A DNA stretch of 59,490 bases from Streptomyces antimicrobicus (GTDB taxonomy: Bacteria; Actinomycetota; Actinomycetes; Streptomycetales; Streptomycetaceae): the NCBI RefSeq assembly GCF_020532625.1, contig NZ_JAJAUY010000022.1:1-59490 (forward strand), written 5' to 3'. Every line of letters starts with the position of its first letter. Position 1 is the stretch's first letter. A program made the position numbers and the translations under genes. Under the pieces are notes generated by a model. The model made no database searches and was not told where the DNA came from. It saw only the letters and a program-made list of their open reading frames with translations. Positions 9,577 through 19,146 of the stretch are shown here, piece by piece.

Positions 9577-9600
9577 GCTGATTTTCACAGCAGGTGACAG

Positions 9601-9633
9601 GCCGCCGTCCGATTCAACCGGGCGGCGGCTTTT
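9601..9633 (+). terminator. terminator after the HTH_22 gene
   Basis: GCCGCCG (9601-9607) pairs with CGGCGGC (9623-9629), followed by TTTT at 9630-9633, one of few U tracts in the window. It insulates uraD from the upstream operon. Confidence 0.8.
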
Positions 9634-9647
9634 GTGTACGGGAAGTT

Positions 9648-9688
9648 TCAACAAAGTGTTGACGCCGTGTTGTCGAGGGCGTTAGCTA
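9648..9688 (+). promoter_or_regulatory. uraD-uraH-uox promoter with TCAACA palindrome
   Basis: TCAACAAAGTGTTGA at 9648-9662 overlaps the -35 TTGACG (9659-9664). The -10 is TTAGCT (9682-9687, spacer 17) or TAGCTA (9683-9688, spacer 18). Layout is superimposable on the katA promoter. No TTCCG-type box is present here. Confidence 0.7.
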
Positions 9689-9729
9689 TGCGCAGCCCGT
9701 CAAAGCAATCAGGCCACGGAGGCTTTCCC

Positions 9730-10236
9730 GTGACTTCGAGTTCGACCCCGGGGCTCTCCCGGTTCAACGCCTTGGACGACAGCGCGGCCGCGGCCGCGCT
9801 GCACGAGGTGTGCGCCAGTTCGGCATGGGGCAGCAAGCTGCTGGCCCAGCGCCCGTACGCCACCGCCGACGACCTGTTCGCCGCGAGCGACGCCGCCATG
9901 GCGGAGCTCACCGCCGCGGACCTCGCGGAGGCGATGGCCGGCCACCCGCCGATCGGCCGCCCGAAGCCGGGAGACCCGACCTCCGCCCGCGAGCAGCGGG
10001 GGATGGCCGGGGCCTCCGAGGAGCTCAAGAGCGAGCTGCTCGAACTGAACCTGGCCTACCAGGAGAAGTTCGGCCACGTCTTCCTGATCTGCGCCACCGG
10101 TGCGACCGGTGAGCAGATGCGCGACGCGCTCAGGATCCGGATCGAGAACACCGCCGAGACCGAGCGGGAGATCGCCCGCGGCGAGCTCGTCAAGATCAAC
10201 CGGATTCGCCTGACGCGACTCGCAGAAGGAGAGTGA
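9730..10236 (+). CDS. uraD: 2-oxo-4-hydroxy-4-carboxy-5-ureidoimidazoline (OHCU) decarboxylase
   Basis: 168 residues from GTG 9730 (MTSSSTPGLSRFNALDD), chosen for the GGAGG eight bases upstream; the earlier in-frame ATGs lie at or before the promoter. Decarboxylates OHCU stereospecifically to S-allantoin, the third step from urate. The catalytic His is in AMAGHPPIGRPK near residue 80; conserved SAREQRGM and FGHVFLICATG segments follow. First gene of the uraD-uraH-uox operon, 7 bp before uraH. Confidence 0.93.
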   Translation: MTSSSTPGLSRFNALDDSAAAAALHEVCASSAWGSKLLAQRPYATADDLFAASDAAMAELTAADLAEAMAGHPPIGRPKPGDPTSAREQRGMAGASEELKSELLELNLAYQEKFGHVFLICATGATGEQMRDALRIRIENTAETEREIARGELVKINRIRLTRLAEGE

Positions 10237-10243
10237 AGAGCAG

Positions 10244-10636
10244 ATGAGCACGCAGACCACCGCCTCGGTGTCCACCCACATCCTGGACACCAGCATCGGC
10301 CGCCCGGCCGAGGGCGTCGCCATCACCCTGTCGGCCCGCTCCGGCTTCGACGCCGACTGGGCGACGCTGGGCGGGAGCGCCACCGACGCCGACGGGCGCT
10401 GCAAGGACCTGCCGGCACTGCCGGAGGGCACCACCCACGTACGTCTCGACTTCGAGACCGAGGCGTACTTCGCCAAGAAGCAAGCCGCCGAGGCGCAGCA
10501 GGACGCCCCCCGCGTAAGGGACAGCGGTGCGTTTTTCCCCGAGGTCACGCTCACTTTCGCCGTGAACCCGGGCGAGCACTACCACGTACCGCTGCTGCTC
10601 AACCCGTTCGGCTACTCCGTTTACCGAGGGAGCTAG
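10244..10636 (+). CDS. uraH: 5-hydroxyisourate hydrolase (transthyretin-like)
   Basis: 130 residues. Hydrolyses 5-hydroxyisourate, the product of uricase. Carries the family N-terminal VSTHILDTSIGRPA with the active-site His near residue 11 and the invariant C-terminal YRGS. A central HVRLDFETEAYF follows the transthyretin fold. A Gln/Ala insert (AAEAQQDAPRVRDSG, about 84-98) is slightly longer than in short homologues. Six bases separate it from uox, so the operon is tightly packed. Confidence 0.95.
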   Translation: MSTQTTASVSTHILDTSIGRPAEGVAITLSARSGFDADWATLGGSATDADGRCKDLPALPEGTTHVRLDFETEAYFAKKQAAEAQQDAPRVRDSGAFFPEVTLTFAVNPGEHYHVPLLLNPFGYSVYRGS

Positions 10637-10642
10637 CAGACC

Positions 10643-11566
10643 ATGCCCACGATTCTCGGCCAGAACCAGTACGGCAAAGCAGAGAACCGCGTCGTCAAGA
10701 TCACGCGGGACGGCGACACCCACCACATCAAGGACCTGAACGTCTCCGTCGCCCTGTCCGGCGACATGGACGACGTCCACTACTCCGGCTCGAACGCGAA
10801 CGTCCTGCCCACGGACACCACCAAGAACACGGTGTACGCGTTCGCCAAGGAGTACGGCATCGAGTCCGCCGAGCAGTTCGGCATCCACCTGGCGCGCTGG
10901 TTCGTCGGCAGCCAGGAGCCGATCTCCCGTGCGCGCATCCGCATCGAGGAGTACGCCTGGGAGCGGATCCAGACCTCGGACGCCAACTCCAAGTTCATCG
11001 GCGCCGACGAGGTCAAGCACTCCTTCGTCCGCAAGGGCCAGGAGACCCGCGTCACCCAGGTCACCTACGACGGCCAGAACTGGGAGGTCATCTCCGGCCT
11101 CAAGGACCTGATCGTCATGAACTCCACCAACTCGGAGTTCTGGGGGTACGTGAAGGACAAGTACACGACCCTGCAGGAGGCGTACGACCGCATCCTGGCC
11201 ACCCAGGTGTCGGGCCGCTGGCGGTTCAACTGGACCGACGACGAGCAGCGGATGCCCAACTGGGAGAAGTCCTACGAGGCCACCAAGAAGCACATGCTGG
11301 AGGCCTTCGCGGAGACCTACTCCCTCTCCCTGCAGCAGACCCTGTACCAGATGGGTTCGCGCATCATCAACCACCGTTCGGAGATCGACGAGGTCCGCTT
11401 CTCGCTCCCGAACAAGCACCACTTCCTCGTCGACCTCGAGCCCTTCGGCCTCAAGAACGACAACGAGGTGTACTTCGCCGCGGACCGGCCGTACGGTCTG
11501 ATCGAGGCCACGATCCTGCGGGACGGCGCCGACGCGCGCATCCCGGTGGACATGACCAACCTCTGA
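10643..11566 (+). CDS. uox: urate oxidase (cofactor-free uricase)
   Basis: 307 residues. Oxidises urate with O2 to 5-hydroxyisourate and H2O2. Shows the two T-fold repeats; the active-site LPTDTTKNTVYAFAKE (catalytic Thr-Lys region) is near residue 60, and FVGSQEPISRARIRIEEY and SGRWRFNW later. The C-terminal half has KHHFLVDLEPFG. Last gene of its operon. The peroxide it makes gives a reason for the matching operator at katA. Confidence 0.96.
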   Translation: MPTILGQNQYGKAENRVVKITRDGDTHHIKDLNVSVALSGDMDDVHYSGSNANVLPTDTTKNTVYAFAKEYGIESAEQFGIHLARWFVGSQEPISRARIRIEEYAWERIQTSDANSKFIGADEVKHSFVRKGQETRVTQVTYDGQNWEVISGLKDLIVMNSTNSEFWGYVKDKYTTLQEAYDRILATQVSGRWRFNWTDDEQRMPNWEKSYEATKKHMLEAFAETYSLSLQQTLYQMGSRIINHRSEIDEVRFSLPNKHHFLVDLEPFGLKNDNEVYFAADRPYGLIEATILRDGADARIPVDMTNL

Positions 11567-11579
11567 GCAGGCACCCCGG

Positions 11580-11610
11580 GGTCCCGGGGCCGCGTCACGG
11601 CCCCGGGACC
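11580..11610 (+). terminator. uox operon terminator
   Basis: 13-bp perfect stem GGTCCCGGGGCCG (11580-11592) with 11598-11610, loop CGTCA. Confidence 0.85.
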
Positions 11611-11767
11611 TGCGTCCCACCCGCAACACTGCGAACTTCCTGAACTCGGCACCCGGAGCATCAGACGGGGCGGCAGTACTGTCAGCTGCCACGGCCCCCG
11701 GTTTCGGTACTCAAATCCCCTGGGTCCTGCCGTGCCCGCACCGCCACTGAAAGCACGAGGAAGCCCC

Positions 11768-13162
11768 ATGGCAGCCACTGACAGCGCGGTCGAGCGCATC
11801 GTCATCGAGAACTGTGCGATCGCGACCGTCGATGCGAACGACACCGAGTACGCCTCGGGTCACATCGTCATCGCCGGCAACAAGATCGAGGCCATCGGCG
11901 CGGGCGACGCCCCCGAGAACCTCGACAACGTCGTACGCCGCATCGACGGCACGGGCCACCTCGTGACCCCCGGTCTGGTCAACACCCACCACCACTTCTA
12001 CCAGTGGATCACCCGGGGCCTGGCCACCGACCACAACCTCTTCAACTGGCTCGTCGCGCTGTACCCGACGTGGGCGCGCATCGACGAGCAGATGGCCTAC
12101 TCGGCCGCCCAGGGTTCGCTCGCCGCGATGGCCCGCGGTGGTGTCACCACCGCGATGGACCACCACTACGTGTACCCCAAGGGGGCCGGCGACCTCTCCG
12201 GCGCGATCATCCGCGCCGCCTCCGAGATGGGCGTCCGCTTCACCCTCGCCCGCGGCTCCATGGACCGCAGCGAGAAGGACGGCGGCCTGCCGCCGGACCA
12301 CGCCGTCGAGACCCTCGAAGGCGCCCTGGCCGACACCGAGGCGACGGTCAAGAAGTTCCACGACGCCTCCTTCGACGCCATGACCCAGGTCGCCGTCGCC
12401 CCCTGCTCCCCCTTCTCGGTCTCCACCGAGCTGCTCAAGCAGGGCGCCGAGCTGGCCCGCCGCCTCGGCGTGCGCATGCACACCCACGGCAGCGAGACGG
12501 TCGAGGAGGAGAAGTTCTGCCACGAGCTCTTCGGCATGGGCCCGACCGACTACTTCGAGTCGACCGGCTGGCTCGGCGAGGACGTGTGGATGGCGCACAG
12601 CGTCCACATGAACGACTCCGACATCGCCGCCTTCGCCCGGACCAAGACCGGTGTGGCGCACTGCCCGTCCTCCAACGCCCGGCTGGCCGCCGGCATCGCC
12701 CGCGTCCCCGACATGCTCGCCGCCGGTGTCCCGGTCGGCCTCGGCGTCGACGGCACCGCCTCCAACGAGTCCGGCGAGCTGCACACCGAGCTGCGCAACG
12801 CCCTGCTGATCAACCGCCTGAACCCGGTGCACCGCGAGGCCGCGCTGAACGCCCGCCAGTCGCTGCGCCTGGGGACGTACGGCGGCGCGCAGATCCTCGG
12901 CCGCGCCGACAACATCGGCTCGCTGGAGGTCGGCAAGCTCGCCGACCTGGTGCTGTGGAACCTGTCCACCTTCCTGCACTCCTCGATCGCCGACCCGGTC
13001 ACCGCCCTGGTCTTCGGTGCGGCCGCCCCGGTGACCGCCTCCTTCGTCAACGGCAAGCAGATCGTCGAGAACAACCGCCTGCTGACCGCCGACGAGGACG
13101 CCATCGCCCGCTCCACGCGGGAAGAGGCGCAGCGCCTGGCGCGGATCTCCGCGCAGGCCTGA
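11768..13162 (+). CDS. 8-oxoguanine deaminase (amidohydrolase family)
   Basis: 464 residues from ATG 11768, preceded by GAGGAAG; an upstream in-frame start at 11732 adds no conserved sequence. Deaminates 8-oxoguanine to urate in the related enzymes. Metal ligands are visible: the TPGLVNTHHHFYQW motif (HxH, about 66-79), His in RMHTHGSETVEEEKF near 240, His in MAHSVHMND near 280 and Asp in GLGVDGTASNE near 330. Placement directly after uox supports an urate-forming role over guanine or SAH deamination, though those relatives cannot be excluded by eye. It has its own upstream gap of 200 bp. Confidence 0.85.
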   Translation: MAATDSAVERIVIENCAIATVDANDTEYASGHIVIAGNKIEAIGAGDAPENLDNVVRRIDGTGHLVTPGLVNTHHHFYQWITRGLATDHNLFNWLVALYPTWARIDEQMAYSAAQGSLAAMARGGVTTAMDHHYVYPKGAGDLSGAIIRAASEMGVRFTLARGSMDRSEKDGGLPPDHAVETLEGALADTEATVKKFHDASFDAMTQVAVAPCSPFSVSTELLKQGAELARRLGVRMHTHGSETVEEEKFCHELFGMGPTDYFESTGWLGEDVWMAHSVHMNDSDIAAFARTKTGVAHCPSSNARLAAGIARVPDMLAAGVPVGLGVDGTASNESGELHTELRNALLINRLNPVHREAALNARQSLRLGTYGGAQILGRADNIGSLEVGKLADLVLWNLSTFLHSSIADPVTALVFGAAAPVTASFVNGKQIVENNRLLTADEDAIARSTREEAQRLARISAQA

Positions 13163-13172
13163 TCCCACGGTT

Positions 13173-13200
13173 CCGGCCGGGGGGGACGGCCCCCGGCCGG
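13173..13200 (+). terminator. terminator after the 8-oxoguanine deaminase gene
   Basis: 11-bp stem CCGGCCGGGGG (13173-13183) with CCCCCGGCCGG (13190-13200), with outer CACGG/CCGTG pairs. Between this and the permease start at 13440 the only other structure seen is a GACAC-CC-GTGTC palindrome at 13393-13404. Confidence 0.75.
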
Positions 13201-13439
13201 CCGCCGTGGACCCGAGCGGGGTCCGCGGCAGCCGCTCCCGGGCGGTGCCCGAGGTTCGCCGAGGGCGCCTCCCGGGAGTGGTGACTCGTGCCACCACCGG
13301 CCTGCGGCCCACCCGCCGGTGCGTTCTTCCCCCTCCCGCCCCTTCGCCCCCTTCCGCGCGCCGCACCGCGCTCGCTTTTGCATCACCTCCCTGACACCCG
13401 TGTCCCCTGCCGACGCGTTAACCGACCGGAGGAACGCCC

Positions 13440-14822
13440 GTGGCCGCCATGCCCAGGTTCCGCAAAGCAGCAGTCGCAGTACCGGAGGAGAAACACCCGG
13501 TCGACGAGACCCTCCCTCCGCTCAAGATGTTCACCAGCGGTCTGCAGCACGTGGCCGCCATGTACGCGGGGGTGGTGGCCCCTCCCATGATCGTCGGACC
13601 GGCCGTCGGGCTCTCCGCCACCGAGACCGCGTTCCTGATGGGGGCCTCGCTGTTCACGGCGGGTCTCGCCACGCTCCTGCAGACGCTGGGGTTCTGGCGG
13701 ATCGGCGCCCGGCTCCCCTTCGTCAACGGCGTCTCGTTCGCCGGTGTGACCCCGATGATCGCCATCGGCAAGGACCAGGGCGCCGACGCGCTCCCCGTCA
13801 TCTTCGGGGCGATCGTCGCCGCCGGGCTCCTCGGCTTCTTCGCCGCCCCCTACTTCGGCAAGCTCGTCCGCTTCTTCCCGCCCGTGGTCACGGGCACGGT
13901 CATCACCCTGATCGGGGTCTCGCTGCTGCCGGTGGCCTTCAACTGGTCCCAGGGCGGCAACCGTACGGCCGCGGACTACGGCTCGATGCAGAACATCGGG
14001 ATGGCCGCCCTCACGCTGGGGATCGTGCTGGTGCTGCGCCGCGTCCTGCGCGGTTTCCTCCAGCAGATCGCGATCCTCCTCGGCCTGGTCGCCGGCACGC
14101 TGGTCGCGATACCGCTCGGCATGACCGACTTCGACGCCTTCCGCTCCGCGGCCTGGGTGGGCTTCCCGACGCCGCTGCACTTCGGCGCACCGCAGTTCCA
14201 CCTCGCCGCCGTGGTCTCGATGTGCATCGTCATGCTGGTCTGCATGACCGAGTCCACCGCCGACATCCTGGCCCTCGGCCGGATCGTGGACCGGCCCGCC
14301 GACGCCCGGACCATCGAGGGGGGCCTGCGCGCCGACACGCTCGGCAGCGCGCTGAGCCCGCTGTTCAACGGATTCATGTGCAGCGCCTTCGCCCAGAACA
14401 TCGGCCTGGTCGCCATGACCAAGGTGCGCAGCCGGTTCGTGGTCGCCGCCGGCGGCGGCATCCTGATCCTGCTCGGCCTGTGCCCGAAGGCCGCCTCGGT
14501 CATCGCCCTGGTCCCGCTGCCCGTCCTCGGCGGCGCCGGCATCGTGCTGTTCGGCTCGGTCGCCGCCAGCGGTATCCAGACCCTGGCGGGGGCGGCCATG
14601 GAGCGCGGCGAGAACGCCCTGATCGTCGCCGCCTCGGTCGGCGTGGGCCTGATCCCCATCGCGGCGCCGGAGTTCTACCACGCCTTCCCCAAGGACCTGC
14701 TGGTCGTGCTGGACTCGGGGATCAGCACCGGCTGCCTGGCGGCGATCGGGCTGAACCTGGCCTTCAACCACCTGGGTGCCCGCAAGGCGGCCCCCGCCCC
14801 GGACCCGGTCCCGGTGCACTGA
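13440..14822 (+). CDS. purine/xanthine permease (NCS2, nucleobase-cation symporter 2)
   Basis: 460 residues, GTG start at 13440 with GGAGG eight bases upstream. About 12-14 hydrophobic helices. The nucleobase-ascorbate transporter signature QNxGxxxxT[KR] is present as QNIGLVAMTK near residue 319, and the TM1 QHVAAMYAG motif near 31 carries the conserved Gln-His. These mark a proton-coupled uptake system for xanthine, urate or uracil. The N-terminus PRFRKAAVAVPEEKHPVDET is long and charged. Position after the urate genes suggests urate or xanthine as substrate; specificity cannot be read with certainty. Confidence 0.9.
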   Translation: MAAMPRFRKAAVAVPEEKHPVDETLPPLKMFTSGLQHVAAMYAGVVAPPMIVGPAVGLSATETAFLMGASLFTAGLATLLQTLGFWRIGARLPFVNGVSFAGVTPMIAIGKDQGADALPVIFGAIVAAGLLGFFAAPYFGKLVRFFPPVVTGTVITLIGVSLLPVAFNWSQGGNRTAADYGSMQNIGMAALTLGIVLVLRRVLRGFLQQIAILLGLVAGTLVAIPLGMTDFDAFRSAAWVGFPTPLHFGAPQFHLAAVVSMCIVMLVCMTESTADILALGRIVDRPADARTIEGGLRADTLGSALSPLFNGFMCSAFAQNIGLVAMTKVRSRFVVAAGGGILILLGLCPKAASVIALVPLPVLGGAGIVLFGSVAASGIQTLAGAAMERGENALIVAASVGVGLIPIAAPEFYHAFPKDLLVVLDSGISTGCLAAIGLNLAFNHLGARKAAPAPDPVPVH

Positions 14823-14833
14823 GCGGCGAAACG

Positions 14834-14883
14834 GAAGCGGCCGCGGTCCCCTTCGGGCTCCCGAGGGGGACCGCGGCCGCTTC
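14834..14883. terminator. bidirectional terminator
   Basis: 18-bp perfect stem GAAGCGGCCGCGGTCCCC (14834-14851) with 14866-14883. Separates the convergent purine permease and SGNH hydrolase genes. Confidence 0.92.
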
Positions 14884-14889
14884 GCCGGT

Positions 14890-16083
14890 TCACGGGGCGG
14901 CGGTCAGGTACATCCCGTTGTGGTCGGCGCCCGCCGTGTTGCGGCAGGAGAAGTCGCCGGACGGCTTGGCCGCGATCAGGCTCAGACAGCGGCCCAGCGC
15001 CAGCTGCCCGTAGTAGTTCGGGTGCATGGACTCCTGCACCGGACCCTGGGTCTCGCTGCTGTCGATCCAGCGCGCCCACTCACTGCTCTGCGCGGACGCC
15101 GGCACGGTCGAGCTCACCAGCTTGCTGGCCCTGGCGCACACCTCCCGGCCCTGGAGCATGTCCCGCAGGTCCAGGAACTGCACGCCCTTGGCGGTGGCGA
15201 CGCCCCGCAGCCGGTTCGCGAGCTGGGGCACCAGCGAGTCCCGGGCCCAGTCCGAGTCCCGGTTCCAGAACGGGCAACCGCCGGTGTTCAGCCGGCTCCA
15301 GTCGCTCTGCGGGTAGCGGTTCTCGGCGCCGCGCGGAATGGGGGAGGGGTAGGACTGGAGCACGATCCGGTAGTCCCCGGCGGCGTATCCGGCGCCGGAC
15401 ATCACGGCGCGGATCTCGTCCACGGACTTGCCGACCTTCTGCATGACGCCGTCGATCCGCTGGTCCACGTTGCCCTGCTGGTCGTCGTAGCAGTAGGAGT
15501 TCCAGATCACGAAGTCGAGCGCGCAGTCCTTGATGATGTCGGCGAAGCCGAGGTCGTTGCCGCCGATGGAGAGCGTGATCAGCTTGACGTCGTGGCTGCG
15601 GGCGACGGCGGCCAGCTGGTCGGCCTGCGGGGCCTCGCCCTTGTACGCCACGCCGCCGTGGGAAGCGCGGAAGACGTTGTCGGCGGTGGCGCCCGAGCAG
15701 GCGAGGTTGACGGCCACGTCGGCGAGCGGACCGGCGGTCTTGATCTCGGCCGAGTCCGAGCGGTGGCAGCCGTTCGCCTCCGAGGTCCCGTACACCTTCG
15801 ACGGGTCGTAGGACGAACCGCTCAGCCAGGCCCGGTCGGTGCCGTTGCGGCTTGCGGTGTTGGTGAGGCTGTTGCCCTTCCAGCGCCCGGCCTCGCCGGA
15901 TATGTAGCTGTCGCCCAGGGAGACGACCGCCGTGGGGCCCTGACCGGGGCCGGCCAGAGCCGTGCCGGAGCCGGCCGTCAGCGCGGTGGTGAGGGCGAGC
16001 GGGAGGACCAGGCCGGCCCCGGCGAGCCGTCGCACGCGGCGGCCGGGCCTCTTCTTCTCGCGGGCGGTGCGGAATCCGATCAC
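14890..16083 (-). CDS. secreted SGNH/GDSL hydrolase
   Basis: 397 residues from GTG 16083 (MIGFRTAREKKRPGRRVRRL). This start has AGGAG seven bases upstream; ATG 16107 lacks a site. A signal peptide is clear: long basic n-region with RR, hydrophobic LAGAGLVLPLALTTALTAGS, cleavage near ALAG. SGNH blocks are visible: GDSYISGEAG (Ser), NLACSGATADN (Gly), SIGGNDLGF (Asn) and MHPNYYGQLALG (His). It belongs with Streptomyces extracellular lipases/esterases; substrate unknown. Its upstream region carries 11-bp-phased GTTAC repeats and an 18-bp palindrome, so transcription is probably controlled by a response regulator and perhaps a TetR-type repressor. Confidence 0.9.
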   Translation of the reverse strand: MIGFRTAREKKRPGRRVRRLAGAGLVLPLALTTALTAGSGTALAGPGQGPTAVVSLGDSYISGEAGRWKGNSLTNTASRNGTDRAWLSGSSYDPSKVYGTSEANGCHRSDSAEIKTAGPLADVAVNLACSGATADNVFRASHGGVAYKGEAPQADQLAAVARSHDVKLITLSIGGNDLGFADIIKDCALDFVIWNSYCYDDQQGNVDQRIDGVMQKVGKSVDEIRAVMSGAGYAAGDYRIVLQSYPSPIPRGAENRYPQSDWSRLNTGGCPFWNRDSDWARDSLVPQLANRLRGVATAKGVQFLDLRDMLQGREVCARASKLVSSTVPASAQSSEWARWIDSSETQGPVQESMHPNYYGQLALGRCLSLIAAKPSGDFSCRNTAGADHNGMYLTAAP

Positions 16084-16193
16084 TGCGGAACTCCTGCGGT
16101 CGGCCATGACGAAGCCAGGGACGACTTCGGTGCATGGCTGGGAAGTGGGGGAACCGCCGGCCGGTGGCACCGGAAAGGTGACACGGGCCGCAT

Positions 16194-16246
16194 TGTTACC
16201 GCTAGGTAGCCGCAGGTTACGATGATGTAACGACCGACCGGTCGTT
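16194..16246 (-). promoter_or_regulatory. GTTAC direct-repeat array and 18-bp palindrome
   Basis: Hexamers TGTTAC (16194), AGGTAG (16204), GGTTAC (16215) and TGTAAC (16226) repeat with 10-11 bp phasing, the pattern bound by OmpR/PhoB-family regulators. On the minus strand one pair reads GTTACA-n5-GTAACC, like sites described for MtrA. Just beyond is AACGACCGACCGGTCGTT (16229-16246), 7-bp arms around GACC, resembling TetR operators. Both lie upstream of the SGNH hydrolase. A similar array is at 44345-44415. Confidence 0.55.
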
Positions 16247-16286
16247 CGGGGGCGGTGGTTCCGCTCCGGTTCCGCTTCGCGCACGG

Positions 16287-16322
16287 CCGAGCCCCCGGTG
16301 CCTTTCGACACCGGGGGCTCGG
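16287..16322 (-). terminator. aceB terminator
   Basis: 14-bp perfect stem CCGAGCCCCCGGTG (16287-16300) with 16309-16322, loop CCTTTCGA, 48 bp past the aceB stop. Confidence 0.9.
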
Positions 16323-16369
16323 TCGCCGGGTTCGGCCGCTGTGCGAATTCAGCCGAATCCAGGGGTCCT

Positions 16370-17989
<1,620 letters not shown>

Positions 17990-18075
17990 AACTGTCACTC
18001 CTTCAGCGGCGGTGCCTGGCGGCCGCGGGGGAATGCTCGCGCGGGACGGCACGCAGTGCCGTCGGGTGTGGAGAG

Positions 18076-18170
18076 TTCCGCAATACGGTCGCGGGCGCCG
18101 TCTGGGGTTCAGGGCGCTTCTGACCAGTGGATAGTAATTTCCTCATGGTGGAAGTTCAATGGTTTGTTGA
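18076..18170 (-). promoter_or_regulatory. aceB promoter with three TTCC boxes and one TCAACA palindrome
   Basis: On the minus strand: TTGAAC (18159-18154), 17-bp spacer, TACTAT (18136-18131). The palindrome TCAACAAACCATTGA (plus 18156-18170) covers the -35. TTCCTCATGGTGGAA (18139-18153) fills the spacer, TTCTGACCAGTGGAT (18118-18132) covers -10 and start, and TTCCGCAATACGGTC (18076-18090) lies in the 135-base leader. Starts 18139, 18118 and 18076 are 21 and 42 bp apart. Both operator classes thus meet at one promoter. Confidence 0.7.
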
Positions 18171-18240
18171 TGTCGAGATTCTCTGGGTCGACAGATCATC
18201 GGTCGCGGTGGCCCTGAGTGCCACCACGATCACACCGCGC

Positions 18241-18906
18241 TCAGGCCAGACGCGCCAGGTCGGGCGGCGTGTCGATGTCGAAGGCCTCGGCCACGTCCGC
18301 GCACTCCACCAGGGTGAGCTCGTCGGCGTGCCGCGTCAGGTGGACCCGGGCGCCCTTGTCGCCCACCGCCGTCGCGGCGATGTCCGCCCACCGGTCGGCC
18401 CCGAACAGCACCGGGTGCCCGCGCTCCCCGTCGTACGCCGCCGCCACGAGCGAGGCGGGGGAGCGGTACGCCGCCCGCACCCGGGCCACCGCCGCCGCGC
18501 CGATGCCCGGCTGGTCCACCAGCGACACCAGGGCCGCGCGGGCGCCCGTACCGGCCAGGGAGGCGAGCCCGACGCGCAGCGAGGAGCCCATGCCCTCGGC
18601 CCAGTCCGGGTTGTCGACCACCACGCAGCCGCTCAGGTCCGCCCGCTCGCGCACCTCCTGCGCCGCCGCTCCGAGCACCACGTGCAGCGGGGCGCAGCCC
18701 GCCTCGCGCAGCACCCGGACGGCGTTCTCGACCAGCGGCCGGCCGCGGTAGGGCAGCAGGGCCTTGGGGCGGCCGCCGAGGCGCCGGCCGCCCCCGGCGG
18801 CGAGCAGCAGCCCGGCGATCAGGGGTGCGGCAGCGGGCTCACGGACCCGGCGGGACTCCGGCTCGCGCTCGGACCCGGGTGCGGTGCGGTAGGTGTCGGT
18901 CGCCAT
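18241..18906 (-). CDS. molybdenum cofactor nucleotidyltransferase (MocA-like)
   Basis: 221 residues with the NTP-transferase signature LLAAGGGRRLGGRPKALLPY near residue 33, then VVLGA, NPDWAEGMGSSLRVGLASL and the metal-binding VSLVDQPGIG. These match MocA/MobA-like enzymes that add CMP or GMP to molybdopterin. MocA makes the MCD cofactor of xanthine dehydrogenases, which would fit a purine locus, but no xdh gene is in the window, so this is inference. The first 28 residues are an extra basic tail. A convergent-free minus-strand gene, divergent from the MocR regulator. Confidence 0.82.
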   Translation of the reverse strand: MATDTYRTAPGSEREPESRRVREPAAAPLIAGLLLAAGGGRRLGGRPKALLPYRGRPLVENAVRVLREAGCAPLHVVLGAAAQEVRERADLSGCVVVDNPDWAEGMGSSLRVGLASLAGTGARAALVSLVDQPGIGAAAVARVRAAYRSPASLVAAAYDGERGHPVLFGADRWADIAATAVGDKGARVHLTRHADELTLVECADVAEAFDIDTPPDLARLA

Positions 18907-19083
18907 GGCTCCGATTCTCGCCCCCGCCGCGCCGCCCGGTTCCCCACCCCGGCCAGGGCCCCCCGCAGCCGCGGCAGCAGGCGCAGCCGCAGGGGCTCGG
19001 CGACCCGGTCCTCCCGGGCCGCCAGCAGGGCTCGTTCGTCACGGTCGGTCAGCATCTTCGCGGTACTCCCTTGCGGATCGAGG

Positions 19084-19133
19084 GCCAATACCGCGAGTCT
19101 GGGCGCTGATTGGCCTGGCCGTCAGAGCCAATC
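19084..19133 (+). promoter_or_regulatory. GCCAAT/ATTGGC repeats before the MocR gene
   Basis: GATTGGC (19108-19114) and GCCAATC (19127-19133) form a 7-bp inverted repeat with a 12-bp gap, and another GCCAATA lies at 19084-19090. The last copy ends 13 bp before the MocR start, a plausible self-control site. Confidence 0.45.
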
Positions 19134-19146
19134 GGGGGAGGTTGGC

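Noticed and set aside
18819..19053. Minus-strand frame MLTDRDERALLAAREDRVAE, loosely like a DUF3040 start
   Set aside because: It overlaps the start of the MocA-like gene by about 88 bases, degenerates into Pro/Ser, and has no terminator or clear ribosome-binding site. Too weak to list.
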